NCBI GenBank assembly: GCA_023052935.1
Contig: CM041298.1
Span: 49,653,313 to 49,717,312 of the forward strand
Length of the DNA: 64,000 bases
Direction of reading: 5' to 3'
DNA from: Piezodorus guildinii
Taxonomy: Eukaryota; Arthropoda; Insecta; Hemiptera; Pentatomidae
The translations under genes were made by a program, and so were the position numbers. Below are positions 45,766 to 55,341 of this stretch, piece after piece; positions within the stretch are counted from its first letter, which is position 1; the number at the start of each line of letters is the position of its first letter. The notes under the pieces were generated by a model, which did no database searches, was not told the origin of the DNA, and was given only the letters and a program-made list of their open reading frames with translations.

Positions 45766-46654
45766 GGAAACAGTAGATGCACCTGCATTTAGTTGTGCTG
45801 AGAGTCCTTTAACTGTTTGGTAGGGGTTTCCTTCTACTGTATGTTTGAGGACATCGTTGTCTATTACGGACGGAGGTCTTCCTCGGGGCAAGTTTTTTCA
45901 AGTCATTAACCCCAGCTGAAAACTTAGCAAACTAACGGCGAATGTTCCGTTCATTAGCACTCCCTTTCCCAAACGTCTTGTAAATATTTCTAGCGGCCTC
46001 AGGCCCGGTTGCACCAACAGCCTGTGTTAAAGTTAACTTTTGCTGTTAACTAACCCGGGTTAAAAGCTAATCATGATTAAAGTTTTTGTCCATTTGCACC
46101 AACAAATTTTTAATTCGAGTTAGTTAACATGGGTTAGCGCGGGACGTCATCATATTCGTGACGTATTTAACAACTCAAAACCCTCTAGACAGAGACAGTT
46201 AGGTTATATTGAAATGATTGTTTTACTCTGCCGATTAATATATATTAATACAATAATGGATATAATTAGTTGACCGTTGAGAATTAATAATGAAACATTT
46301 TAAGATCTATTGAATATCAAGGAAGCTGGATTGTATTGTGAAACCAGACAGACAATGAGTATCTAAATGGAATAAAAACTATAGTATATAAAATGTTATT
46401 AGATGTATTCGAAAAAAATAATAAATTAAATCAAGTACAATGAAATTAAAAATGAACCCAGGACAAAAACCTTAACGTTAATAACAATAAATTGATCAAT
46501 AATAAACCAAAAATTGATGACAATATGAACAATAAATAGTAAAAACTACAACAGATCTTTACCAGAATGAAAATAATAAAAAAACAATTATAGGTAATAT
46601 CAATAATGCGATAAATATAGAGATGATAAGTGGAAGAAATAGAAATATATACCA

Positions 46655-47095
46655 TTATCAAAAAATGCAGTTCATACCTCATCTATCCAAAGAAATTAAG
46701 AGAACACTTGTTGAATTTAATTCACCACAGACAAAATTATGACTTTATAACCATAATAAACTAAGTAATCATTTATCAAACATTAAAGATTTTACCACTC
46801 GAAAAACTGAATGTTATTTATAAAATAAATTGTATAGATTGTAATAAGATATACATAGGAAAAACCTCTAAAAAGATCACAACTAGAGTCAAACAACACA
46901 GCAATAATTGTAAAAATATAAACACTACAGCATTTGCACAACACAGTCTTCAGCTTAATCACAATTTTGATTTTGAAAAACCTACAATATTGGATATAGA
47001 AAAACAATCGAATCTATATATAAACAAAAATATAAAAGATACCATAAATTATAAAACAGATTGAAAACACCTCTCACAAGCAGTTCTTGCTACAA
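46655..47095 (+). pseudogene. Penelope-like GIY-YIG endonuclease relic
   Basis: The plus-strand reading is FIPHLSKEIKRTLVEF, then after a frameshift VIYKINCIDCNKIYIGKTSK, TTRVKQHSNN, TAFAQHSLQLNHNFDFEKP. The C-x2-C-x3-YIG cluster and the following His pair (QH, HSLQLNH) are diagnostic of the GIY-YIG nuclease at the C-terminus of Penelope-like polymerases. That nuclease nicks target DNA. Stops interrupt it at least twice. The reverse transcriptase upstream is gone. It lies inside the Harbinger. Confidence 0.8.
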
Positions 47096-47293
47096 TTGGG
47101 AAATTAAAATTTGTAAACCTTACCTTAGTGACTTATATTTAATAAATGGATAGTTTTTTAAATTTTAAATGAATTTCGGGTAAATATAATTTTTTTGTAA
47201 CATTGTTATGCATATTTTTGGTAATGTTTTTAGTTAATATTTAAAAAGTTATTTTATAATGTTAATTGATAATTTTTTGATGTATTTTAGTGA

Positions 47294-47327
47294 GTCCTGA
47301 TGATGGGGAAGGCCCTCGTAATCTTGG
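47294..47327 (+). ncRNA. Decayed hammerhead-like motif
   Basis: CTGATGA, T, GGGG, loop, GCCC and then TCGTAATCTTGGC lies ~200 bp after the GIY-YIG relic. The GAAACGTTGGC part is eroded. Its position downstream of the Penelope nuclease links the motif to this element class. Confidence 0.4.
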
Positions 47328-47597
47328 CTCGTTTTAAAGTTAATTGTAATAAACTGTTTTTGGAAGATTTAGAAACCTACAAATTATTTATTATCATTTT
47401 TCATTCTTCCAATTAACCTATTTTTATTATTAATCAATTTACTGAATTAGAGGGGAAAAAATATGTAAATAAAATACAAAAATCAGACTTTATTGATAAA
47501 TACAAACAAATAAATTACCACTTGACAACAAAAGAGGGAAAGGTTAATTGATTTAATAACACAGATTGCAATTTGTACAAAATTATGTCATTTCCTT

Positions 47598-48982
47598 TCA
47601 TCTTGAAAAATTTGTGTCGACAAGTGCTCTGTGAAAAGCTATATCACTTTCACATATAATTTCTGATGGTGAAACAACATCAGGAAAGTAATCTTCTGGT
47701 TCTGGTACGTTGTAGATGTCCTGGGTTTCTATTGCAATGTTGTGGAGGACAGCTACAGCTACAATAATATTTAGGGCTTTTTTTGGATCCATTCGAATTC
47801 CATTGGCAAGGCAAGGAAATCTTCTTTCCATAAAACTGAACGCTCTCTCAATGATTTTTTGATTTTGTGTGACAATTGATTTTTCTTCAGCAGCATTTGT
47901 TGGGTTTAAAATTGGTGTCAGTAAATATGTTTTGCAGCTATAACTACTATCTCCTAGAAGCCAAAAATCTCCAAATTCTCTTGACTCAAATCTCACTCGC
48001 AATGCACTTTAATTGAAAATCCAACTGTCATGCACAGAGTCAGGATTTTCAAGTTCCCATCGCACACTACTTGTATATTTAATGAAAACCACCCTTTTCT
48101 ATTTCAAAATAGTTTTGTATTAGCACCACTTAGACACTGGATTTTAATATGAGTGCAGTCAATCGCACCAATTACTCAAAGAAAACATTTTATCCTGTAG
48201 AAATCTGACACTGTTTTGTTTTTATCAACCTCTGTTACGGACATTTTAATTAAATCACTTGACTTCCTGGCTATTAATGCTGTTATGCGTGGAATAATTC
48301 TATAAACTGTAGATTTATCAATATTAATGATGTCGCTAAGAACCTGCTGGTAACTACTAGTAGCATAATACCTCTTGAGGTTAAGTAGAATATGATGCAA
48401 AACCATTAATATTAAAAATGTCAATCATATTTAGCACTGTTTCTTTTTTAAATCTATACCTTCTTATGAATTCCACATCATCCTAAATTTCAAAGGGATT
48501 CCTCCTTACTTTGTAAAGCTTGTTCCTAGGAAGTATATATATCAGTTGCATTATATCTTCATCTGATGTTGAATATTTATCTGAAGAGATTGTGTTCATT
48601 TTTCCTCGGTGTATTGGGATAAATGTTACGAAAATATTCAGAAAAAAAAAAACTAAAACTGACACAAACTGTTTCAAAGAGTAACTGGTTTGAAGGTGTT
48701 ATGGATGTTCCTGTTTGTAGGATATGATTCAAAATCATTAATATTAAAATTGTCAATCATATTTAGCACTGTTTCTTTTCGAAATCTGTACCTTCTTATG
48801 AATTCCACATCATCGTAAATTTCAAATGGATTCCTCCTTACTTTATAAAGCTTGTTCCTAGAAAGTATATTTACCAATTGTATTATATCTTTATCTGATG
48901 TTGAGTATTCATCTGAAGAGATTGTGTTCATTTTTCTTCGGTGTATTAGGATAAATATCACGAAAATATTCAGAAAAAACAA
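47598..48982 (-). pseudogene. Harbinger transposase (HARBI1-like), fragmented
   Basis: On the minus strand, N-terminus first: YDDVEFIRRYRFRKETVLNM (about 48800), ATSSYQQVLSDIINIDKSTVYRI (48300, helix-turn-helix), then a frame with GAIDCTHI (first catalytic Asp, about 48150). Next come FWLLGDSSYSC (second Asp) and IERAFSFMERRFPCL (third acidic residue, about 47850), and AVLHNIAIE. The domain order matches the DDE nuclease of about 350 residues. Frameshifts near 48430 and 48010 and a 331-bp duplication break it. Confidence 0.9.
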
Positions 48983-49000
48983 ATTGAAACTGACACAAAC
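48395..49000 (-). repeat. 331-bp tandem duplication inside the Harbinger gene
   Basis: The N-terminal coding block occurs twice: 'gtcaatcatatttagcactg' at 48420 and 48752, 'gacacaaac' at 48661 and 48992. The left copy has an in-frame stop after NPFEI, whereas the right copy reads through, so the left copy is the more decayed. Confidence 0.85.
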
Positions 49001-49489
49001 AATCTTTGAAAGCTAAAGTAACAGTAGAAAGGTAACATTGACATCGGATAATCGAGGTAGGAAGGTGAATTAACTTAACACCATCACTTAACATAGAGTT
49101 AGGGCTAATTATGATTGGTGCAATGGAATTTCTGCTAACCCGTGATTTACTTATCCAGATTAGTAAAGTTAAAGTTAAACACGGTCAGTGCAACCGGGCC
49201 TCAGCTGCTGAATGGCCGAGTTTAAACTCGTACAAAAATATTACTCGAAACTCGGGTGTTTCCATGTTCATAATTGGAGGTATACTAAAAAGTGGGTAAT
49301 GGATTGGGAAGCTAATGTTTATAATAGAAAGGAATAGGATTAGTAACTGTTTACTTTAAATAAGTAAACATTCGGAAGAAAACAACAGAGACCTGAAAAA
49401 TCCTTTATGTATTTCAGAAACTTTAAAAACAGACATTTCATGTGAAAAAAACTAATAAAAATATTTAAAGAAAAGAGAATCCAGATTAC

Positions 49490-49544
49490 TTCCACCTATA
49501 ATAGTATCTACAGTCGACCATACATCCTCAATTCAAATTAATAA
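49490..49544 (-). mobile_element. Penelope-like terminal fragment
   Basis: 'Cacctataatagtatctacagtcgac' and 'catcctcaatt' are the inverse of the left edge of the foldback at 16844-16890 ('attgagggtatatagtcgactgtag', 'tataggtgg'). Only about 55 bp, next to the mariner end. Confidence 0.6.
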
Positions 49545-49800
49545 TTTTGTAGATCCAAAAAAAATTAACCATCTGATCCTAATAACATTGATGAAAAATG
49601 GGAAAATATATAATTTGAATATATTTGATAACCGACTAAAAAAAAATCAAAAGTATTTTTTTAGATAATTTTGTTTATTTCCAAACATAAGTATAGTAAT
49701 ATTGATGTGTAATATACAGTTGGAAAGCTAAAAAAGGCTCTAACGAATTTAATTGAACTTTCTACATCGATGTAAAATTTAACAGGGGACTTTAGATGAA
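49545..49800 (-). repeat. Family A, inverted internal fragment
   Basis: 'Accatctgatcctaataacattgatg', 'aatataccgttggaaagct'-type and 'tctacatcgatgtaaaattt' blocks in reverse orientation. Diverged, with ends missing. Confidence 0.6.
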
Positions 49801-52000
49801 GAATTAATTTTCATAAAAAATACAAACAAAAAAGTTTGCATTTTTCAAAAAAAAAAAAAAAAAAAAAAATCGTATAGAAGCACGGTTCGGACGCTGTAAA
49901 AAGCTGAAGTTTTTATTTTAAATGAAACAAACAACCAAAATAATTAATTGCATAAGAAATTGTGAACGAAACTGGTCTTAGGAGTATATGAACTATTGTG
50001 AAAGGAAAAATAACTTTGGACAAAGTGCCTTATATAACCAGTATTAGAATCATTTGTTAATAAGATAAGGTGATTTCTTAAAACATAAGGAGCATAAAAA
50101 AATTATTACAAGAGAAAATCTTAAGGCTGAAAATATTAAATAAGAAAAGAAATATATAAAATAGTTTCACCATATAAAAATATTTTAAATTTATGTATAT
50201 CATAATTAATTTTATAGGAGTATATTAATGATAAATTGTTGAACGTTTTATTTATTTTTTTTAGTAAGATTATGATATTTGTAAGGAATATATATATATT
50301 TTGTTTCATTGTATAAATTAGACTGGTATGTAGTACATTACTAATTAGTTTGAATTTCAATTATTATTATTATTTTAACTTATATATTATAATGTGATTT
50401 TTTTGTATAATTTACCACCTGTAATTGGGCCTTGGCCTGTTGGTGGATGATGTAAAATAAAATATAAATAAAATCAAATCATTAAGCTTTTTTTAATCAA
50501 ATTTCAATTTATTAGAATATCAAATCTATAAATGGAAAGGAAATTTTAAAAAATAAAATAAATGTCTGTTCATCTGATAGACAAAATGTTCCGCAGGCTT
50601 ATAGTCTTGACTTCTTCAAGTCTTTCCATCATTTGTGGTTTATTTAGATTTTTTTCGTCTACACCGTTTTTATCTTTATTCAAGAGAGAGCATTTTTAAG
50701 AGCACTTAGTCACATTGGATCTACATTAATTTGGTGGATGATGACACACTTCAAAGGTTCATAGTAATAATGGCGCACCCTAACAAATTGCAGAGACGAA
50801 AATGCCAAAGCAACCTTCATCAGATATTCATCTAACACCGATGTGGTGATGAGAGTATGTTGGAATGCTCATTGCAACTCAAGTTAGACAAAAAAAAAAA
50901 CTTAATCAAATACATATGATTTTAAGATAATAATACATCTGTTTAAAATGATAAAATAAATAAATGTGATAAAGATAAAAATAAGATAGTGATAAATTAA
51001 CATTTTTTTTTTTTGTTTTTTCTTTAATATAGTAGAGATAAATAAAGACAAAAAATAAAAATACAATGTTTTTAAAATAATAATACATCTTTAAAAAAAA
51101 TAAATTAGTATATTGATAAAGATAAATCAACAGTTTTTTTTTCCAATATGGTAGAGATAAAATAAAAAATATAAATACATATGTTTTCAAAATAATAATA
51201 CATCTGTTTAAGAGAATATAATAAAATAAATTAAAAAAAAAAAAAACATCTGTTTAAGACTTTTTAGATTGAAATTTCACATTACATTGATAAAGGTAGG
51301 TTAGACTGGTTACATCAGTTACGATTTATATTAAGTTAATATTTCCTTCAAGTATGATAGAATAGTTTATGAGTTTATCATCGATTTATATACATCAAAA
51401 CAGTCATTGGGGATATGTATATAAAATTATAATTATCACAAAATAATAAACCAGAGTGTAATAATTTGCAGGGTTTTAATTTAATTTACCATTAATTATT
51501 CATAAAATAAATATAGTAATAGTTTCACGTTAATTCAAGGATTTGAATTAATATATTTGTATGTGATACAAGTTAAAATGACCGAGAAAAATTAACCTAT
51601 GAAACAATAAAAAATAAATCGGAGGTAACTAAAAATAATTATAGCTTTCTCCCATTAGACACAAGGAACATTCCAGCGAGGAGGGAGGGGTAGATGAACA
51701 ATAGGATCTGAAGAGGAGGGGACTCAGTTCTTTCAGGTGGGTGATCAATTAGGGCAGATCTGGAACACAATAGTTCTCCAGCGTTCCAGCGCCGTTTACG
51801 GGGCATCCGTAGTCACACGCTATTATGTTGCTATCTCATCAAGATCAGAGGTTTTCCTAATTCAAACGTTCATAGCCGAAATCGAAAAATTCTCATCTCC
51901 AATAATCTGGTTTCATAAAAAAAGAAGAAAAAATTAAATTAAACTTCCTCCCCTTCCAAAAGGAAGCATTGAAAGGGTGGTTACATGTATGCTTATAAAA

Positions 52001-52003
<3 letters not shown>
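49801..52003. other. AT-rich DNA with a possible LINE 3' UTR and a GC-richer patch
   Basis: 50405-50475 ('ccacctgtaattgggccttgg', then 'aaataaaatataaataaaa') looks like a LINE 3' UTR, without coding support. 51640-51960 is less AT-rich and includes a 66-codon frame (51737-51937) with no known domain. The remainder is low complexity. Confidence 0.35.

Positions 52004-52046
<43 letters not shown>
52004..52046. repeat. Poly-A run of about 43 bases
   Basis: Uninterrupted A run. It could be the tail of a retroelement, but the preceding 51.6-52.0 kb sequence is not recognised as one. Confidence 0.8.
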
Positions 52047-52049
<3 letters not shown>

Positions 52050-52227
52050 GAATGAAAAATAAGCTGTACGTTTCAGACACAATTCAAACGATTTTAAGAA
52101 CAATAAACCATATGCCTACAAACGTAATCTTTTGATTATGTATTGTAGACACACGAACAATTGCGGGTAAATGACTTAAGGTGTAGGTTAGGGGAATAAA
52201 TCATTTTTTGAAAAAAAAATTAATTTT

Positions 52228-52267
52228 GCCAACGTTTCGGCTCAAGCTTGTGAGCCATCATCAGGGC
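52228..52267 (-). ncRNA. Hammerhead-like motif
   Basis: The minus strand reads GCC, CTGATGA, T, GGCTC, 8-base loop, GAGCC, GAAAC, GTT, GGC, identical in its stem to 16966-17005. It lies at the 3' side of the Penelope remnant. Confidence 0.45.
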
Positions 52268-52876
52268 TACAAACATCAGAACAAAAGAGATACATATTAA
52301 TATGATAATGAAAATTTTCTTCTGAATGTAGTGACAATGATAAAATTTGAAATAAACAGAAAATATACCAACATACCTAAATACTATAGATACAAATAAT
52401 GATAATATGGTACACAATCTGATGATGATAAGCATAAAAACAAAACTTTATACTTTAATATAGAAGAAAAAAAAATATATATAAACGTACCATTACTGAG
52501 CCATGTCCAAGCATAAACTGAGAAAAACCATAAACATAGGTAGTATGGGGAGAGGTTCATGTAAAAATCCTGAAGGTTTTCCCTTCTAAATATAAATACT
52601 ACAGCTTATCTTTGTTTTTCAAATTTTTTTACAAAATTATACAATGGAAAAACAAAACAATATACTCGTATGTACAATAAGGCTCAACATTTTTAACAGT
52701 AAATTATAAACACTAGAATCTGAGGTAAGTAAAAGATCCAAGAGGTATATAATAAAATATAAACTAAACTAAATAAATAACAAAAACAAAAACCAGAGGT
52801 GTTATAAACGATAAGATAGATATACAGTAAATAAAATATAAATTACACAAGCAAATTGTACAATAAAGTAAGAAAG

Positions 52877-52985
52877 TTATAACTTAAGGAGACGGAAGAT
52901 GTTAGCATACGAGGGAGAGATTATTTCTTTGTCTGTTTTATGATTGACGGGTACTCGATCTTTTTCCATATGGATGTGTATAGCT
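52877..52985 (-). pseudogene. Penelope-like endonuclease C-terminal tail
   Basis: Minus-strand reading YKKRLLSEAIHIHMEKDRVP, then NHKTDKEIISPSYANIF and a stop. The order 'KR.L.EA..I......N..D...LS..Y..L' is the conserved tail after the GIY-YIG core in Penelope polymerases. The upstream domain is absent; the frame instead enters the foldback. Confidence 0.75.
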
Positions 52986-53128
52986 TCGGAGAGGAGTCGT
53001 TTTTTGTAGTTAGGTACGGTGGCTAGGCTATTTTGATTTTGATAATCCTGAAATCCTAGCCACCGTACGTACCTAACTACAAAAAGCGACTCCTCTCCGA
53101 AGTTATACACATGCATATGGGAAAAGAC
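52957..53128. repeat. Foldback with ~72-bp arms
   Basis: Arms 52957-53028 and 53055-53128 are inverted repeats with a 4-base insertion (doubled GTAC) and a few mismatches. The spacer is 26 bases. They duplicate the coding sequence for the Penelope nuclease tail in opposite orientation. Confidence 0.85.
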
Positions 53129-53190
53129 CGAGCCGAAACGTTGGCAAAATTAAAAAAAAATAAAAAAATGACTGATTTCTGATTATTCCA

Positions 53191-53761
53191 CCTGTAATGA
53201 TTTTTTTTTTCTGCATGATTTCCTTAATAACAACCAATCTTAAAATACATAACATTTAAAATTTTATAAGATATAAAAATTGTTTAATTATGATAAATTA
53301 AATTATTAAACATAACAGTTAACGTTATAATTATTATATAAATTACAGTTAATCTTATCATAAATATAGCAATTTATGATAAGATTAACGTTAAATTCTT
53401 TAAAAAATAAATAAACATGAAATCAAAAATAATTCAATAAAAAAAAAAAAAAAAACACAGTATATGGACCAAGTTGATATAAATATGTTCAACAATATTA
53501 AAGGCCTATGAAAATAACAAACAGTTTACTTCATAAATATAAAAATTCACTTATTTAATTTTTTTTAAATTAAAAATACCTACTAGAGGTGAGTAGGCAA
53601 TTCCACCCAAAAGCCTTAAGTCTGAATTGAATGTCATAAACTACCAAGATACCTTACCAATATTTAAAAAAGAAAAAAATGTACATAGGTGAAGAAGTAA
53701 AGTTACCAAAATAATTAAAAGGTTATTAAAATTATTTTAAGTATTCATATTAGGTAACGAT

Positions 53762-53776
<15 letters not shown>
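53191..53776. other. AT-rich DNA, no gene
   Basis: A short inverted pair around 'aatcttatcataaatatagcaatttatgataagatt' lies at about 53351-53386. Otherwise nothing. Confidence 0.5.

Positions 53777-53815
<39 letters not shown>
53777..53815. repeat. (TA)n tract, left of the gypsy insertion
   Basis: The tract continues at 59376-59480 on the other side of the retrotransposon, so the element inserted within a microsatellite. Confidence 0.9.
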
Positions 53816-53817
<2 letters not shown>

Positions 53818-54006
53818 TTATGGACCGAGGGGAGTCGGTATCAGCTTAATACCAACTCTTATCATATAAACAATGCGATAATGTATAAATAGAGGATTTA
53901 TAGAGAATAAAGTCAGTCTTAACACAGTTGCCGTGTGAGTCATTTATGCACCCCTTCTCTCACTTATTTTATTTTTTTTATTTAAGTTATCCGAGACTTC
54001 ATAACT
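53816..54006 (+). repeat. 5' LTR
   Basis: The terminal 7-base inverted repeat is AGTTATG/CATAACT. A TATA-like box TATAAAT is at 53884-53890 and AATAAA at 53906-53911, so the promoter and polyadenylation signal lie close together. The last T may be shared with the primer site. Confidence 0.92.
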
Positions 54007-54023
54007 GGTGCCGAAACCCGGGA
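54006..54023 (+). other. Primer-binding site, tRNA-Phe
   Basis: TGGTGCCGAAACCCGGGA directly follows the LTR. It is the exact complement of an animal tRNA-Phe 3' end plus CCA as I recall it (acceptor strand GGGTTTCGGCA): 18 of 18 bases. Confidence 0.85.
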
Positions 54024-54111
54024 CCTCAGTTTGTAGTGCTTAAAGTTTTTTTTATTAAGCTTCTTCTTTTACGTGCCATTTTTTTTCTTTTCTTTAAAAT
54101 CAACGACTGAC

Positions 54112-55341
54112 ATGGCAGAAAACGTTTTAAGACCAGCAACCCTCCAAGTACCTGGAGTACCAGTAGAGATGCCAGCGGAGATCCCAGTCCATCCAGTGGA
54201 GATGCCTCCGTTACCACGGGAGACTATAGCAGAGGCCCACGCAAACACTTTAGCCTGGCTAAAAGTGAAAGCGGCAAATGCACAGGACCTGAGAATGGCG
54301 ATTTCGGATGTGGAAAAATTTACTGGGCAAACGGGAGAACTAAACCATTTCCTGAAGAATTGCGACCGCATTATGTCCCGCATCGAGATTAAAGTAGCGG
54401 ATGGGATACTAGGAGAAGGAGATGCGGAGTCACTGAAAGCCGATCTGGTGTGTCGCGTAAAGCGAAGCGTCCTCAACTTTATACAAGCGGACGAGGAGAC
54501 CCCATGGGCTGTGGTAAAAGAACGGCTCAAGAAAGCTTACGGGGGCGGCAGATGGAGTCCCGAGGAAGACATCTTCCAGATGTTCAGGGAAGTGAAACAC
54601 CCCCGTCAGTCCAGCGGACAGTACGCAGGAGAGTTGCTCGTGCGGTTCCACAAGATAACAGAGAAGCTACGAGAAATCATGAGCGCAGTAGAGGTGTCAG
54701 CTAGAATGGACTTCCTGTCGCCAATTCTTTTAGTGCAGTTGGCCAGAGAAACGGGAAGAAAAGATGGTTTCCCCAAAGGTCGTTCCTTCGTAGAGTGCGC
54801 CCAAGAGCTAATGGATGCTAGCGCACGAGATGAGGAGACACGGATGGAAGTGGAAGAAAACGGGTGGAGCCGTGTAACCTACAGGAGAGCCAGGCCCAAC
54901 CCTGGGCCATGGAAGAAGAAGGAGCCAGAGTATGAAAGACGGGAGAGGATCCCTAATGACGGCAGAAGGCAATCTCAGCGGAAGACCAGACCGGCTGGAA
55001 GGCGTGAGGAAAGACGTTGCCACGGATGTGGGAAGACGGGGCATTTAGTGGCACAATGTCCGAGGACGAAATGCTTTGAATGCGGGACGGAAGGACACAT
55101 CGCTAGGCAGTGTCCGTACATCTTCCGCCAACGGGATGTGGCCAGAGGAGAACCAATGGAGGTAAACGCCCAAAGGATGTGGAAGAGGAGCAGAGAGACA
55201 GCAGATTCCACTGACAGTACTGGGACATCCGAGACGGACGATGACGAACCAGGATGCAGCAGCAGAGAAGGTCGCAACGGAGGTCGGCGGGGTGAAAGAC
55301 GGGTGGCGGCAACGGAGAGGAGGGTACGAACAGATGCCTGA
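54112..55341 (+). CDS. gag: Gag polyprotein (Ty3/gypsy)
   Basis: The frame from ATG at 54112 (MAENVLRPATLQ, context GAC-ATG-G) encodes 409 residues to TGA at 55339. In-frame codons upstream lack an ATG. The structural core lies in the first ~260 residues (FTGQTGELNHFLKNCD, VCRVKRSVLNFI). Two CCHC zinc knuckles bind genomic RNA: C303-x2-C-x4-H-x4-C316 and C321-x2-C-x4-H-x4-C334. A basic, Arg-rich stretch precedes them and a Ser/Asp-rich tail follows. Gag would assemble cytoplasmic particles. The same frame continues after the TGA into protease. Confidence 0.92.
   Translation: MAENVLRPATLQVPGVPVEMPAEIPVHPVEMPPLPRETIAEAHANTLAWLKVKAANAQDLRMAISDVEKFTGQTGELNHFLKNCDRIMSRIEIKVADGILGEGDAESLKADLVCRVKRSVLNFIQADEETPWAVVKERLKKAYGGGRWSPEEDIFQMFREVKHPRQSSGQYAGELLVRFHKITEKLREIMSAVEVSARMDFLSPILLVQLARETGRKDGFPKGRSFVECAQELMDASARDEETRMEVEENGWSRVTYRRARPNPGPWKKKEPEYERRERIPNDGRRQSQRKTRPAGRREERRCHGCGKTGHLVAQCPRTKCFECGTEGHIARQCPYIFRQRDVARGEPMEVNAQRMWKRSRETADSTDSTGTSETDDDEPGCSSREGRNGGRRGERRVAATERRVRTDA

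Larger units (their letters stand above)
46002..49200 (-). mobile_element. PIF/Harbinger DNA transposon, 3199 bp
   Basis: The ends are inverted, GGCCCGGTTGCAC perfect over 13 bp and then partly matching (CAACAG against TGACCG). The 3-bp target duplication TCA lies at 45999-46001 and 49201-49203. Three-base duplications and GG-starting termini fit PIF/Harbinger. The minus strand encodes a Harbinger nuclease in fragments. A Penelope relic lies in the left half, and the Myb-like second gene of autonomous Harbingers is not visible. The element is inactive. Confidence 0.9.
45766..49457 (-). mobile_element. Second mariner copy, split by a Harbinger
   Basis: 45766-46001 and 49201-49457 are colinear on the minus strand with 16616-17330 of the first mariner. 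They share the GYSAAEAARN-region codons and 'gggtaattgattgggaagc'-type leader, ending in a terminal repeat 'acagacatttcatgtg'. The C-terminal third is absent at the left. The Harbinger inserted at TCA. Confidence 0.85.
52195..53190 (-). mobile_element. Penelope-like element remnant with inverted ends
   Basis: On the minus strand: an inverted piece of the 3' motif (53130-53190), a foldback of the nuclease C-terminus (52957-53128), about 650 bp of AT-rich pseudo-LTR, the hammerhead-like motif (52267-52228), and a T-rich end. Both outer edges read GCCAACGTTTCGGCTC on the plus strand or its inverse. The segment 'ttatgcttggacatggctcagtaatgg' (about 52490) is shared with 16940. Confidence 0.75.
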
